64,000 nucleotides of DNA from Rikenellaceae bacterium. GTDB taxonomy: Bacteria; Bacteroidota; Bacteroidia; Bacteroidales; Rikenellaceae. The notes beneath the pieces were generated by a model that worked only from the letters and a program-made list of their open reading frames with translations, had not been told where the DNA came from and made no database searches. The stretch lies in the NCBI GenBank assembly GCA_015059905.1, contig SUZN01000003.1:1-64000 (forward strand), written 5' to 3'. Below are positions 8,810 through 18,988 of the stretch, in pieces. The position numbers and the translations under genes were made by a program. The number at the start of each line of letters is the position of its first letter. The stretch's first letter is position 1.

Positions 8810-11281
8810 TTATTCACTTTTAACCACATCGGCAGGATTTTCGTTGGCGGCACGCCAGCTGCGGGTCGTGACCAATGTGAGAGTAATACCCATCACAATC
8901 ACAAATGCCACAACAAAGACCCACCAATTCATATCTACACGTTCTGGGAACTTTTGCAGCCACCTATCCACAACATACCACGCCACAGGCACTGCTGCGA
9001 TAAAGCAAGCCACAACAATCTTCGCATAGCGAGAGTTGAGCAGCCACAGAAGCTCACTTGTTGTCGAGCCAAAGACCTTGCGGATAGCAATCTCACGGCG
9101 GCGGTGCTGCGTCTCAAAGAGGACAATTCCAAATACGCCCATCAACGAAATCACAATCGCCACCAACGCGAAGCAGCCAACCACATACATCGACTGTCGC
9201 ACATCGGCATACATATTTTTTACTACCTGAGTAAAGTAGTGTATTTCTGGCATCTCCTCTTGTGGATTAACCTTCGCAATAGATGCACGAATATGATTCT
9301 TTACCTCTTCAACATCTGCCGTAGGTTGCAAGCGCAGATAATAGTGGCGATGCTTGTCTGTGGTGATAATATATACAGCTGGAAACCTTCTTTGATCAAC
9401 CGAGGTCGTATAAATATCATTCACATAACCACTTATGTAGCGAATCACATTATTTGATTTTCGTCGCAGGTCATCTCTAATATAGATATTATACTTTTGT
9501 GCAGCCGAAATACTCATCATTCCCACAGCCGGTGTTCGCCACGCACTCTCTATGGCATCTTTCTCGTCAATCCACCTACCCTGCATCAGCTTGAGACCTA
9601 TCACATCAAAGAAATTAGGACTTACGCATTGTATATTAATCAGATTTTTGTCTTGATCAACAGAGGCAGCATAATACTCCATTTTTGCTTCCGTAAAGTT
9701 GAATGAGCACAACATAGTATTATTAAAAAACGAACGATCGGTAGATGCCACATCCACCACATCGGGGTGAGAGCCCAATTCAGTTCTTAACACCTCGCTC
9801 TTCTGTGCCATCGCATTTGATGTCTTGAACGTAAGCAGGTTTGTCTGATCAAAGCCAAGGTCGAAATTCACCATATGGCGATATTGCAAGCCAACAAAGA
9901 GGGTGACGATTATCAAAATCATAGAAATGGTAAACTGCACGCATATAAGCACAATACGCAGACGCTTGCCATAGGTCGAGCCCGCAAAGCCCGCTTTTAC
10001 TGCCAACGAAGGGTTAAACGAGGTGATATACCACGCAGGGTAGAGTGCTGCCACAATAGCCATCACAATGCCAATAGCGATCACCGCAAGCAGAGCCAAT
10101 GGGTTTTGCGACACCTGCACGGGGCAGACCAGATAGCTGTCGAGTGGTAAATCCATCAAGACAAACGACAAATACGACATCAACGCCAATGCGCACACCA
10201 CCAGACCGATAGCCTCAAATACAAAGCTCCAGCGCAAGGTGGCAATCGAAGCTCCAAACACCTTGCTGATATTCACCGCACGCAGACGCACAGGCACCAG
10301 CGCAAAGAAGAAGTTTACAAAGTTGATAAATGCCATCACCAATATCAACACAGCAACACTCACCACTATCGACATCGTTGCAGGATCACTCCAATTCACA
10401 CCACAATCTCCGCCTACCTTATTGTACATATTAGCCCACTGCATATCTGTAATGGGGAGCATCAAATTGGCATCAACGTCCCTCTTTATATTCTCTTCGG
10501 AAGTTTCCGCACGCAAGAAATCGCTCAAAATTTTGTTATAGACATCGAGAAAATCATCGGGCGAAGAGTCCTCCTTTATCTTGATGAAATAGGTGTGCGC
10601 ACCCATTCCCCACATCTTCATATCCATATTCTTATCGCCAAAGTTTTCGAACATAGCAGCCTCGGCGAACTCTGAAAAATAGCAGTTTTTGGGTAGGTCT
10701 TTGTAGATAGCAACCACCTCAACATCTCGCTCGGGAGCATCATCCTTATCTTCGCTATACTCCTTCGGCATTGATATAATATCGCCCAGTCCTACGCCCA
10801 GACGCTTCGCCTCGCTTTGGCTTACGATGACGGTGTTGGGGCGTGCCAGCTCCCTCTTGTCGCCTGCAATCACATCGAGGGGTATAATATCAAGCATAGG
10901 CAACGATATGTTTTTAACATAAGAGGAACGAAATCTTGTAATTTCGCCTGTCGAGCGACGTACCCAAAAGAAATGTGTTGCAGGGTCATACATTGGGCAG
11001 AGTATCATACCTCCCACCTCAACGGCTGGAGATTGAGCGATAGCTTGCTCCACCAGCGGGCGACCCACCAAGTCGCTTATATGATTGGTTGGGGATAACT
11101 CGCCAAGCATATAAACACGATCGTTGTCTTCTACACATTGGTTGTAGTTGACATAGAAGAAAACCTGTGTCATAATCACATACATTGCAAAAAATGCAAG
11201 GGTCAGTCCTGCAATGTTAAGAATTGAGGCTGTGCGGTAACGCTTGAGCGTTGTCAAAAAGTTTTGAAATGCAATTTTCAT
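8810..11281 (-). CDS. FtsX/MacB-type ABC transporter permease
   Basis: At 823 residues this is the longest permease here; extra length is in the first periplasmic domain, which includes a charged YSEDKDDAPERD stretch. It has the common MKIAFQNFLTTLKRYRTASI start, TM1 near 19-40, NISKVFGASIATLRWSF, YPAWYITSFNPSLAVKAGF, RRREIAIRKVFGSTTSELLW and final NPADVVKSE. The gene lies between the ATPase gene (110 bp upstream) and another permease (17 bp downstream), with the duplicated 66-bp leader immediately 5' of its ATG. Role as an envelope efflux permease is inferred from family and neighbours. Confidence 0.9.
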   Translation of the reverse strand: MKIAFQNFLTTLKRYRTASILNIAGLTLAFFAMYVIMTQVFFYVNYNQCVEDNDRVYMLGELSPTNHISDLVGRPLVEQAIAQSPAVEVGGMILCPMYDPATHFFWVRRSTGEITRFRSSYVKNISLPMLDIIPLDVIAGDKRELARPNTVIVSQSEAKRLGVGLGDIISMPKEYSEDKDDAPERDVEVVAIYKDLPKNCYFSEFAEAAMFENFGDKNMDMKMWGMGAHTYFIKIKEDSSPDDFLDVYNKILSDFLRAETSEENIKRDVDANLMLPITDMQWANMYNKVGGDCGVNWSDPATMSIVVSVAVLILVMAFINFVNFFFALVPVRLRAVNISKVFGASIATLRWSFVFEAIGLVVCALALMSYLSFVLMDLPLDSYLVCPVQVSQNPLALLAVIAIGIVMAIVAALYPAWYITSFNPSLAVKAGFAGSTYGKRLRIVLICVQFTISMILIIVTLFVGLQYRHMVNFDLGFDQTNLLTFKTSNAMAQKSEVLRTELGSHPDVVDVASTDRSFFNNTMLCSFNFTEAKMEYYAASVDQDKNLINIQCVSPNFFDVIGLKLMQGRWIDEKDAIESAWRTPAVGMMSISAAQKYNIYIRDDLRRKSNNVIRYISGYVNDIYTTSVDQRRFPAVYIITTDKHRHYYLRLQPTADVEEVKNHIRASIAKVNPQEEMPEIHYFTQVVKNMYADVRQSMYVVGCFALVAIVISLMGVFGIVLFETQHRRREIAIRKVFGSTTSELLWLLNSRYAKIVVACFIAAVPVAWYVVDRWLQKFPERVDMNWWVFVVAFVIVMGITLTLVTTRSWRAANENPADVVKSE

Positions 11282-11346
11282 AGTATTTAAGTTTTTTGTT
11301 ATTTATTTTGTGATGCGAGGGGGTATCACCCGCCCTCGCACCTGAA
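11281..11346 (-). repeat. 66-bp duplicated leader with hairpin, copy 2
   Basis: Identical to 6301-6366. Identity also extends about 15 bp into the coding ends of the two permease genes (the N-terminal codons), which points to duplication of gene plus leader or to later gene conversion. Confidence 0.85.
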
Positions 11347-11390
11347 GCCGACGGAGCATATACGGTTTCAACTACGCCCCGCAGCAGAGA

Positions 11391-12077
<687 letters not shown>

Positions 12078-12151
12078 AATTGTAAAATTTTAATTGGTTA
12101 ATAAATTGTGTTATGTGTTTTTTTATATTGTTGTTTTGTTCGTTTTTCCTT

Positions 12152-12265
12152 ACGTCATCCCCCGACTAACCGTAGGTTAGGCGATGGGGATCTCCCACTC
12201 ATTTTTTGTTAATTTCCTGGAGGATTCCCTTCGCCACTCGCTATGCTTGTGGCGGGGAATGACGT
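12152..12265. repeat. dispersed 114-bp repeat with ACGTCAT/ATGACGT ends
   Basis: Starts ACGTCATCCCCCGAC and ends GGGGAATGACGT, with internal GATGGGGATCT and CGCCACTCGCT segments shared with 22090-22211. It fills most of the 202-bp gap between the ATPase gene and the upstream permease. It carries no ORF and looks like a short non-autonomous or REP-like element. Confidence 0.7.
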
Positions 12266-12279
12266 GAGGGTTATAGTTT

Positions 12280-14676
12280 TTATTCCGTCTTAATCATCTC
12301 TATTGGGTTGGCAGTGGCGGTGTGCCAGGTGCGTGCAACCTGAATAGCATAGACCACAGCCAAAACAAGTGCTGCGCCCAATGCAAATATCCACCACGAG
12401 AGTGGCGCACGCAAGCCTGCGATGGTCTGCATCCATATCGAGCCTGCCATATAGGCGATAACGATGCCGAAAGCCGTTGCTGGAATAGTTATCCACAAAA
12501 GGTCAGCTGCAACCATCACCATCACCTCGCCAACGGTTGCGCCCGCCACCTTGCGGATAGCAATCTCCTTGCGGCGGCGTTGCATCTCGTTATCCATATA
12601 GCCAATCAAGCCCGACAGAGCAATGATGAGCGTAATCACACAGATAACAGTGATAATGTTACGCATAGCCTTTATTTCATACAGGCTATCCTCTAGACGC
12701 TCTTCGTAAGAATACATCTTCAATTTGTCGTTACCCGTCATATTTTTTAATATTGCGAGCACCTGCTCACGCTCTTCGTCGGTGGCTTTAGTAGAGAAAC
12801 GCATAGCAACAGTGTAGCGCTTTGACAGTGTGTGCTCAGAGGATTTATATATCACAGCAGGTATTACAGTTCCCTCGATTGCCGACATAAAATCTTTCAC
12901 AACACCCACAATCTGATAGGTTCCTGCCCAAGCTCCGATATATTTGCCAATAGCAGAATCTGTCCAACCCATACGCTCCACCAAAAGCTCATTTACAAGG
13001 CATTTGTCCCTGCCATCATCTCCAGTCAGATAGCGACCATCAACCAACTCAATACCTAAAAACTCGGCAAAGTCTGCTGACGACCATTGCAAATCAATAT
13101 AGTGAAAAAGAGGTTTTCGTTGTTCATCTGCGGTAGTGAGGAATATCTGCGTTGTAGAGGCATTCAGAGGATTATCTCCGATTGAAACAGCCTCAACAAA
13201 CGGGAAGCGTTTAATCTCACTCAACACAGCATCGCACGATGGAAGATTATAATCTAAATTATTTATCTCTGCTCGTGGAGGATAGAGGCTTACAGCATAT
13301 ATATTGTCTATTTGGTAACCATAGTCCATATTGCGGCGATACTGTGTCTGACGAATACATATAATCATAAATATCAACACCGCTACGGTGCATCCCATCT
13401 GCACAAACAGTAAGGCTCGTTTCCAAAAACGATAGCTCTCGCCGCCACCTCTAAAGGCTGTCTCCAGCTTGACTCGTGAGAACAACCACGCTGGGATAAT
13501 GCCTGCAAGCAAGAATGCCGCACAGCAGACTACAATGGGTATCCACAACAAATTAAACGCAAACATTGATTTTAACGACCATCCTACCAGGTTGAGGATC
13601 TCTTTCTCCAGGCACCAAATCATAAACGATGTCCAGAGTGTTGCGCTGCCAGTGATTAACAATGTCTCTACCAGGAAGAGACGGAAAATATCGCTCTTCT
13701 GCGCTCCGTGGCATCGCAGCATAGCAATGGTGCGGCTACGCTCGGCAAGTGACGAGATAGAGAGCAAAATATAGTTCAGGCAGGCAATAACCAAAGCCAG
13801 AATTGCGATGCCCGACATAAGAGCTACCATTGTTATATCACTACCATCCCGGTACATTTCTCGTATGGGTACAATGTGATACTTGGTCTTGTAATTCTCA
13901 TCTTTTTGCAGATACTTCTCGGGCGCACCTGCTCTTTTTGCGATACCCTCTAAATTCTTTTCAACATCCTCAAGGTTTGCACCTTTGCGAAGTTTGACAT
14001 AGGTATCAAACGAAAGTAGCCATTTGTATTCGGAGTGTGATAATCCTTGCTCTTCAGGTCGAAAGGCAAGCAATAGATCGGCTATCTTCAATATAGATAT
14101 ATGTGTCGGCTTGCTATCCCCATTACTATATACGCCTTGAATAGTTACTTCTTTAGCAACCTTATCACCGACATCATTATACACCTGAACGGTTTTCCCG
14201 AGTGGATTTTCGTCGCCAAAGAGTCTCTTCGCGCCACTGTCGGAAATCATAGCAGCATCTGGCGTTGAGAGTATCTTATGGGGGTCGCCACTGATGATTT
14301 TAAGGTCGAAGACATCAAAAAAAGTGTTTGATACTTCACCCAGACCCATATCAACAGCCTCACGATTTTCATAGCTCATCTTGCGGTTATAATATTGCGT
14401 GACTGTAGCAGCCTCGAAAAGAGGATTTTCACTAACTATTTTTTCATAGATAGGATAACGCACTCGATAGTCGATTCGTGGTTCATCATTGGAACTCTCG
14501 CCCAATGTGTATATGCGCTTATAGTCGGGTATCCAGCAGTCGTAAGAGAGGTAATAGCCTACCCGCGCAAAGATGATTATTGCGACAAACAGACCAAGTG
14601 AAAGTGATACAAATCGCGCCAGGGTGTTGCCTCGGCGGTTTGACAGATAACGGAATGAGTAGTTTCGTGTATTCAT
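12280..14676 (-). CDS. FtsX-type ABC transporter permease, second subgroup
   Basis: This 798-residue permease belongs to a second subgroup in the cluster (with 14760-17216). It begins MNTRNYSFRYLSNRRGNTLA, has TM1 near 21-42, a periplasmic domain, helices around CLNYILLSISSLAERSRTIA (near 290-310) and further on, and ends NPIEMIKTE. The motif RRKEIAIRKVAGAT marks the C-terminal FtsX domain. The last ~115 residues differ from those of the 818-residue neighbour at only three positions (I/V, I/V, I/A), while the middle periplasmic part is strongly diverged. It is 83 bp downstream of that neighbour and 202 bp upstream of the ATPase gene. Efflux role inferred. Confidence 0.9.
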   Translation of the reverse strand: MNTRNYSFRYLSNRRGNTLARFVSLSLGLFVAIIIFARVGYYLSYDCWIPDYKRIYTLGESSNDEPRIDYRVRYPIYEKIVSENPLFEAATVTQYYNRKMSYENREAVDMGLGEVSNTFFDVFDLKIISGDPHKILSTPDAAMISDSGAKRLFGDENPLGKTVQVYNDVGDKVAKEVTIQGVYSNGDSKPTHISILKIADLLLAFRPEEQGLSHSEYKWLLSFDTYVKLRKGANLEDVEKNLEGIAKRAGAPEKYLQKDENYKTKYHIVPIREMYRDGSDITMVALMSGIAILALVIACLNYILLSISSLAERSRTIAMLRCHGAQKSDIFRLFLVETLLITGSATLWTSFMIWCLEKEILNLVGWSLKSMFAFNLLWIPIVVCCAAFLLAGIIPAWLFSRVKLETAFRGGGESYRFWKRALLFVQMGCTVAVLIFMIICIRQTQYRRNMDYGYQIDNIYAVSLYPPRAEINNLDYNLPSCDAVLSEIKRFPFVEAVSIGDNPLNASTTQIFLTTADEQRKPLFHYIDLQWSSADFAEFLGIELVDGRYLTGDDGRDKCLVNELLVERMGWTDSAIGKYIGAWAGTYQIVGVVKDFMSAIEGTVIPAVIYKSSEHTLSKRYTVAMRFSTKATDEEREQVLAILKNMTGNDKLKMYSYEERLEDSLYEIKAMRNIITVICVITLIIALSGLIGYMDNEMQRRRKEIAIRKVAGATVGEVMVMVAADLLWITIPATAFGIVIAYMAGSIWMQTIAGLRAPLSWWIFALGAALVLAVVYAIQVARTWHTATANPIEMIKTE

Positions 14677-14714
14677 AGTTTTTTGTTTTTTGTTTTTTGT
14701 TTTCTATTATTTTA

Positions 14715-14753
14715 GAGATTCCCACGCTCACTCTGTTCGCTCGGAATGACGCG
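14715..14753. repeat. short dispersed repeat, GAGATTCCC...GGAATGACG
   Basis: A 39-bp unit with imperfect inverted ends (GATTCCC and GGAATGAC) in the 83-bp gap between two permease genes. A near copy is at 17249-17287, ahead of the next permease, so the gap and the gene were probably duplicated together. Confidence 0.6.
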
Positions 14754-14759
14754 TGATTT

Positions 14760-17216
14760 TTATTCTGTTTTAATCATCTCTATTGGGTTTGCGGTGGCGG
14801 TGTGCCAAGTGCGGGCAACCTGAATGGCATATACAACAGCCAAAACAAGTGCTGCGCCCAATGCAAATATCCACCACGAGAGTGGCGCACGCAAGCCTGC
14901 AATGGTCTGCATCCACGCCGAGCCAGCCATATAGGCGATAACAACACCGAAAGCGGTTGCAGGCACAGTTATCCACAAAAGGTCAGCTGCAACCATCACC
15001 ATCACCTCGCCAACGGTTGCGCCCGCCACCTTGCGAATAGCAATCTCCTTGCGGCGGCGTTGCATCTCGTTGTCCATATAGCCAATCAAGCCCGACAGAG
15101 CAATGATGAGCGTAATCACACAAACCACAAGCATTGTGATGCTCACCTTGCGCTCGCCCTCAAACAATTCCTTAAATCTATCTTCAATTTTTGTTATCGA
15201 GATGATGTCCTGAATACTTGGCAAATCAGCAGCATACTCTTTCAATAATGCCTCAATATGGTCACGATCCTTTCGGGTGTGGTGCTTCTTAAAGCGTATC
15301 AACACATTCGTGAAAGCCAGCTTATCTCCTTCTGGCGTTTTTGTTGCATATTTCTCTATTGACATATCGGGGTTGTGATTATAATTTTCAATCATCACAG
15401 GCTTAAGTTCGCCCCTGCCAATGTAGAAGTCTTTTAACACTCCGATAATCTCATAGCTTTGAGGACTAATATCCCCATAATCGTCATCTCCCAGACGAAA
15501 AACTTTACCCACGGGCGACTCATTCAAGCCCATCATCTTTTTGAATGTCTCATTTATCAAAACTTTGCTAATAGGCAAATTTTTACCCTGTTCTATCTCA
15601 TCCTCGGCAAACATACGCCCCTCAACAAGAGGAATATTCAACATATCGGACAACGTATAATCTCCAGCCATCATTGTCACAACAAATCGGAATTCATTAC
15701 TATCATCCACATAATATGTGTGATAGAAATTTTTGAAATTCGAAACAATGCTGTATATTGGGGAGTGGAAAGCAACCTCCTCAACACAACTTTGTTGTTT
15801 TATAGCATCACGAGCCGATGCAAGATCAGCGTAGCTCGTGCCAGCAAAAATCGAGGAATATATATTGTCAACATTGTAACCTTTATCCACTGTCTGCACA
15901 TAGTGCATCTGGCGCAGACAAACGGCAAGGAATATTACAGCCGTGATGGTGCAGGTCATCTGCACAAAGAGCAAGCCTCGCTTCCAGAAGCGGTAACTAT
16001 CGCTACCACCACGAAAGGCACGAGAGAGCTTTACGTTGGCAAATAGCAGGGCTGGAATAATACCCGAGAGCAAGAACGCCACCAGGCAGACAACCAGAGG
16101 TATCCAGATACGCTCCCACGCAAACAATACATCGTTATGGTAGCCCGTGAGGGAGAATATCTCCTTGTCAAGACACCAAATCATAAATGCAGTCCACACT
16201 ATCGCTGCACTAACTATAAGGATAGTCTCCAAAGAGAACATTTTGAAAATATCACTCTTCTGCGCTCCGTGACAACGTAGCATCGCTATGGTGCGGCTAC
16301 GCTCGGCAAGTGATGAGATAGATAGCAAAACATAATTAAGGCACGCCACCGCAAGGGCAAGTATGCCGACCATAGAGAGCAGCAACTGCGTCTTGCGGAT
16401 GTTGTTATCCATAAAATAGTTATCCTTCAATGGGACAAGATGGTAGCTTATATCCACAGCCTCTATATACTCCTTATGACGCTTACATATCTCCGCCAGG
16501 TTACGCTCAACATCTTCGATGCGAGCGTCCTTGCGTAGCTTAAAATAGATGTTTGACTTTATGCCCCAATAACTTATATTTTCATATCCTGAATTGCGAG
16601 CAATTTCTCGAATTGAGCGAAAATGCAGATAATCAAACTCTCCGAGTGAGGTATTTGCAGGAAGTGTTTTATAAACACCACACACTACTCTTCTCTCTTT
16701 TTTATTTCCATACCAATCCATATATAACTCCTTGCCTACGGGATCGTCCTTGCCAAATATCTGTCTTGCCATACGCTCCGAAATCATAATATTCCCCCAT
16801 ACGTCAAGCAGTTTGGGGTCGCCACTGATTATCTCCACACCGAATGTGTCGAAGAAGTTTGATTCCACCTCCATACCAAGACAGCCTTTGGTTGCAATAG
16901 TGTGGTCATTGTATTCAACATATGGAGAACCTTTTAGAGAACCTTCGAAAACAGCCTCAATCTGCGGTATCTCGGCAGCCATCTCCTCGGCTAAAGGAAG
17001 TGGCACCAGGGATTCATAACCTATTTTTGGTGAGGATTGCCAAACCTTATAGATTCTATCCCTATCGGGGAAACAACGATCATACGATAGGTTGAAGCCA
17101 ACGTAAGAGAATATCAGCAGTGCAACCAGCAAGCCTAACGAAAGTGATACAAATCGCGCCAGGGTGTTGCCTCGGCGGTTGGCCAGATAACGGAATGAGT
17201 AGTTTAGTGTATTCAT
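14760..17216 (-). CDS. FtsX-type ABC transporter permease, second subgroup
   Basis: The 818-residue permease starts MNTLNYSFRYLANRRGNTLA and shares its whole TM1 region and its C-terminal FtsX domain with the 798-residue permease next to it; the periplasmic parts differ in sequence and length. The middle helices lie around VACLNYVLLSISSLAERSRT and FRGGSDSYRFWKRGLLFVQM. It is the first permease after tolC in the minus-strand run, with a 264-bp gap that holds two short repeats and no gene. Function as an export permease is inferred; its substrate-binding region seems to evolve faster than its membrane core. Confidence 0.9.
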   Translation of the reverse strand: MNTLNYSFRYLANRRGNTLARFVSLSLGLLVALLIFSYVGFNLSYDRCFPDRDRIYKVWQSSPKIGYESLVPLPLAEEMAAEIPQIEAVFEGSLKGSPYVEYNDHTIATKGCLGMEVESNFFDTFGVEIISGDPKLLDVWGNIMISERMARQIFGKDDPVGKELYMDWYGNKKERRVVCGVYKTLPANTSLGEFDYLHFRSIREIARNSGYENISYWGIKSNIYFKLRKDARIEDVERNLAEICKRHKEYIEAVDISYHLVPLKDNYFMDNNIRKTQLLLSMVGILALAVACLNYVLLSISSLAERSRTIAMLRCHGAQKSDIFKMFSLETILIVSAAIVWTAFMIWCLDKEIFSLTGYHNDVLFAWERIWIPLVVCLVAFLLSGIIPALLFANVKLSRAFRGGSDSYRFWKRGLLFVQMTCTITAVIFLAVCLRQMHYVQTVDKGYNVDNIYSSIFAGTSYADLASARDAIKQQSCVEEVAFHSPIYSIVSNFKNFYHTYYVDDSNEFRFVVTMMAGDYTLSDMLNIPLVEGRMFAEDEIEQGKNLPISKVLINETFKKMMGLNESPVGKVFRLGDDDYGDISPQSYEIIGVLKDFYIGRGELKPVMIENYNHNPDMSIEKYATKTPEGDKLAFTNVLIRFKKHHTRKDRDHIEALLKEYAADLPSIQDIISITKIEDRFKELFEGERKVSITMLVVCVITLIIALSGLIGYMDNEMQRRRKEIAIRKVAGATVGEVMVMVAADLLWITVPATAFGVVIAYMAGSAWMQTIAGLRAPLSWWIFALGAALVLAVVYAIQVARTWHTATANPIEMIKTE

Positions 17217-17248
17217 AGTTTTTTTGTTTTTTGTTTTCTATTATTTTA

Positions 17249-17287
17249 GAGATTCCCACGCTCACCTATGTTCGCTCGGAATGACGT
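17249..17287. repeat. short dispersed repeat, GAGATTCCC...GGAATGACGT
   Basis: Near copy of 14715-14753 with one extra base in the middle, lying in the gap between tolC and the 818-residue permease. Confidence 0.6.
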
Positions 17288-17418
17288 TTTTTTCTCTCTT
17301 TCATCTTTACCCCACCACAAGGGTGGTGTTTCCTCCTTGCGGCTCGGCAAAGTGCAAATAAATTTGCCCTCTGCTCTCGCTCCGCAGCGTCGGGTCCTCT
17401 TTGCTCTTTCATCTTTCC

Positions 17419-17460
17419 CGTCATTGCGAGGAGGGCTTTAGCCCGACGTGGCAATCTCAA
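17419..17460. repeat. short dispersed repeat, CGTCATTGCGAGGAGG...GTGGCAATCTC
   Basis: A 42-bp palindromic unit related to 37020-37056 (CGTCATTACGAGGAGCG...GTGGTAATCTC). It lies just beyond the tolC stop codon. The rest of the 17288-17418 gap contains T- and C-rich sequence with no gene that I can support. Confidence 0.6.
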
Positions 17461-17480
17461 ATTTTCATTTGCTAATATAG

Positions 17481-18842
17481 TTATTTTTTAATTGCAGCAG
17501 ACTCGATAAACGACACTCCGTTATAGAAATCCACAATACGACACTGAAGGATGTAGGAGAGCCTTGTGTGTAACATATCAGCTTCGGCTTGCAACAAAGC
17601 GGTCGAGGAGGTCTGAAGGTCAAGCGGCGTAACCATTCCTCGTTCGAACTTCTGCTCCATACCCTCATAAGCGAGTCTGGCTGTATCCACACGTTTGCGA
17701 TTGACGATATATTGCGCCCCATAGCCCTGCATCTGCTGATAGGCACGAGTGACCTCGGTGGTAAGCGAGCGACGGACACTCTCGGCATTTATCTCTGCAT
17801 TACGCAGATTGTTTTTGGCTCGCAGCTTGGCGTGGCGGCGGCTGAAGCCCGAAAAGATTGGGAACGAGATTGAGCCGAGCGATAGACCTGTACCTCTGTT
17901 ACCCTTAATCTGCGAAAGCCAATCGGGTGTTGGGGTGGCTAACGCTCCCATACGGGTGTAGTAGCTTGTGTTGTAGCTGAAACTGATGCCCGACGAGAGG
18001 CTGGGCGCCATCTGCCACTTGGCATTTGAGAGGTTTATCTCCGACATACGCACCGAGCGGTCGGCATTGAGTACGTTGCGATGATTGGCAAGGGCATAAT
18101 CAAGCGTAGCGTCAAGCGATGCCCCCACGACAATATTCTCAACGCCCACCTCGGGGTTAATCTCCAGCTCCTGCTCCTCGTTGTAGTTCATCGCCGAGCG
18201 CAGTGAGATATATGCCATCTGCAAGGAGTTTTGCTGCGAGAGGAGTGTATATTCGCCGCTGGCAACCGTAGCCTCCACCTCCTGCACATCGGCACGACTG
18301 CGCTGCCCCAGTTCAAACTGAAGCTCAACCAACTCCAGCGAGCGTTGGTTTGCCTCCAGACGTCGCTTGGCGATATCGACCATCCCGATGTAATAGACCA
18401 CATCGAAGTAGCACGACATAACCTCGCGTGTCACGTTCTCCTTGGTCGCCTCCAGATTGCTCTGGCTGGTGGAGCGAGAGAGCTTAGCCACCTTGAGCGA
18501 GTTTATCAGTCGCCGAGCAGAGAAGATGGGCAGGTGAGCGCTTGCCGAGTAGCCGTTGCTGAATGTGGTGAGCGTGGTGTAGGAGTTATCGGCAGGGTCG
18601 ATAGCACGACCGAAACTCAACGATGCCGAGGTCGAGGCACTCAACGTGGGGAAGAATGCCGCAACGGCAGCCTTGTGGTCAAGCTCGGCATTGCTCAAAG
18701 CCGTCTCGCTCTGCTGAATTGAGAGCGAATGAGCCAATGCATACTCCATACATTGCAGAAGATTCATTTGCTGTGCAAATGAGGGGTGATGAAAAAGTGT
18801 CAAAAAAATTGACACTGCAAGGGTTAAAATAGCCTTTTTCAT
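17481..18842 (-). CDS. TolC-family outer-membrane efflux channel
   Basis: This 453-residue protein begins MKKAILTLAVSIFLTLFHHP with a clean signal peptide cut after SFAQ. I chose the ATG at 18842 because an upstream in-frame extension to 19040 would run through the sigma-54 promoter and enhancers. After the signal peptide come two OEP repeats with long amphipathic helices (AALSNAELDHKAAVAAFFPTL-like region near 40-65, and ETALLQAEADMLHTRLSYIL near the end), as in TolC channels, which trimerise across the outer membrane. It is the first gene of the minus-strand efflux run and would be the exit duct for the permease-adaptor machines downstream. A sigma-54 promoter lies 37 bp upstream. Confidence 0.9.
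   Translation of the reverse strand: MKKAILTLAVSIFLTLFHHPSFAQQMNLLQCMEYALAHSLSIQQSETALSNAELDHKAAVAAFFPTLSASTSASLSFGRAIDPADNSYTTLTTFSNGYSASAHLPIFSARRLINSLKVAKLSRSTSQSNLEATKENVTREVMSCYFDVVYYIGMVDIAKRRLEANQRSLELVELQFELGQRSRADVQEVEATVASGEYTLLSQQNSLQMAYISLRSAMNYNEEQELEINPEVGVENIVVGASLDATLDYALANHRNVLNADRSVRMSEINLSNAKWQMAPSLSSGISFSYNTSYYTRMGALATPTPDWLSQIKGNRGTGLSLGSISFPIFSGFSRRHAKLRAKNNLRNAEINAESVRRSLTTEVTRAYQQMQGYGAQYIVNRKRVDTARLAYEGMEQKFERGMVTPLDLQTSSTALLQAEADMLHTRLSYILQCRIVDFYNGVSFIESAAIKK
18798..18814. promoter_or_regulatory. TGTC-N9-GACA dyad inside the tolC signal-peptide codons
   Basis: TGTC and GACA flank nine bases; the full arms AGTGTC (18796-18801) and GACACT (18811-18816) are perfectly inverted. 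It matches the dyads at 18951 and 18972 in arm sequence and spacing, but lies downstream of the presumed start of transcription, about +56 to +72. It could be an extra regulator site or a chance match. Confidence 0.4.
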
Positions 18843-18878
18843 ATCGTTTTTGCGTGTTTCTTCGTTTTCTTCAATGTA

Positions 18879-18896
18879 ATGCCGAAATCGTGCCAA
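18879..18896 (-). promoter_or_regulatory. sigma-54 promoter of the tolC efflux operon
   Basis: Minus-strand sequence TTGGCACGATTTCGGCAT matches the -24/-12 consensus TGGCACG-N4-TTGCA with the obligatory GG-N10-GC spacing; only the first T of TTGC is changed. Transcription would start near 18870, giving a 5' leader of about 28 nt to the tolC ATG. The divergent neighbour is an NtrC-type sigma-54 activator. Confidence 0.8.
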
Positions 18897-18950
18897 AAAT
18901 GTTAAAGCACTGATTATTAACAAAATGACATAAACACCCTCCTCGAAAAG

Positions 18951-18967
18951 TGTCAAAAAATTAGACA
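18951..18967. promoter_or_regulatory. enhancer-like dyad TGTC-N9-GACA
   Basis: TGTC at 18951-18954 and GACA at 18964-18967, with flanking AG and GT extending the symmetry (AGTGTC/GACAGT, one mismatch). It lies about 80-100 bp upstream of the expected sigma-54 start site, the usual range for NtrC-type enhancer sites. Confidence 0.6.
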
Positions 18968-18971
18968 GTGG

Positions 18972-18988
18972 TGTAATTTTTTTTGACA
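18972..18988. promoter_or_regulatory. second enhancer-like dyad, 21 bp from the first
   Basis: TGTA at 18972-18975 and GACA at 18985-18988 keep the same nine-base spacer. The centre is 21 bp, two helical turns, from the dyad at 18951-18967, so two dimers would sit on the same face of the helix. The right half is the TTGACA that also forms the -33 element of the regulator's promoter. Confidence 0.5.

Noticed and set aside
17352..17369. Second sigma-54-like site before the 818-residue permease
   Set aside because: Minus-strand GG and GC are 11 bases apart where 10 are required, and the -24 half lacks CACG.
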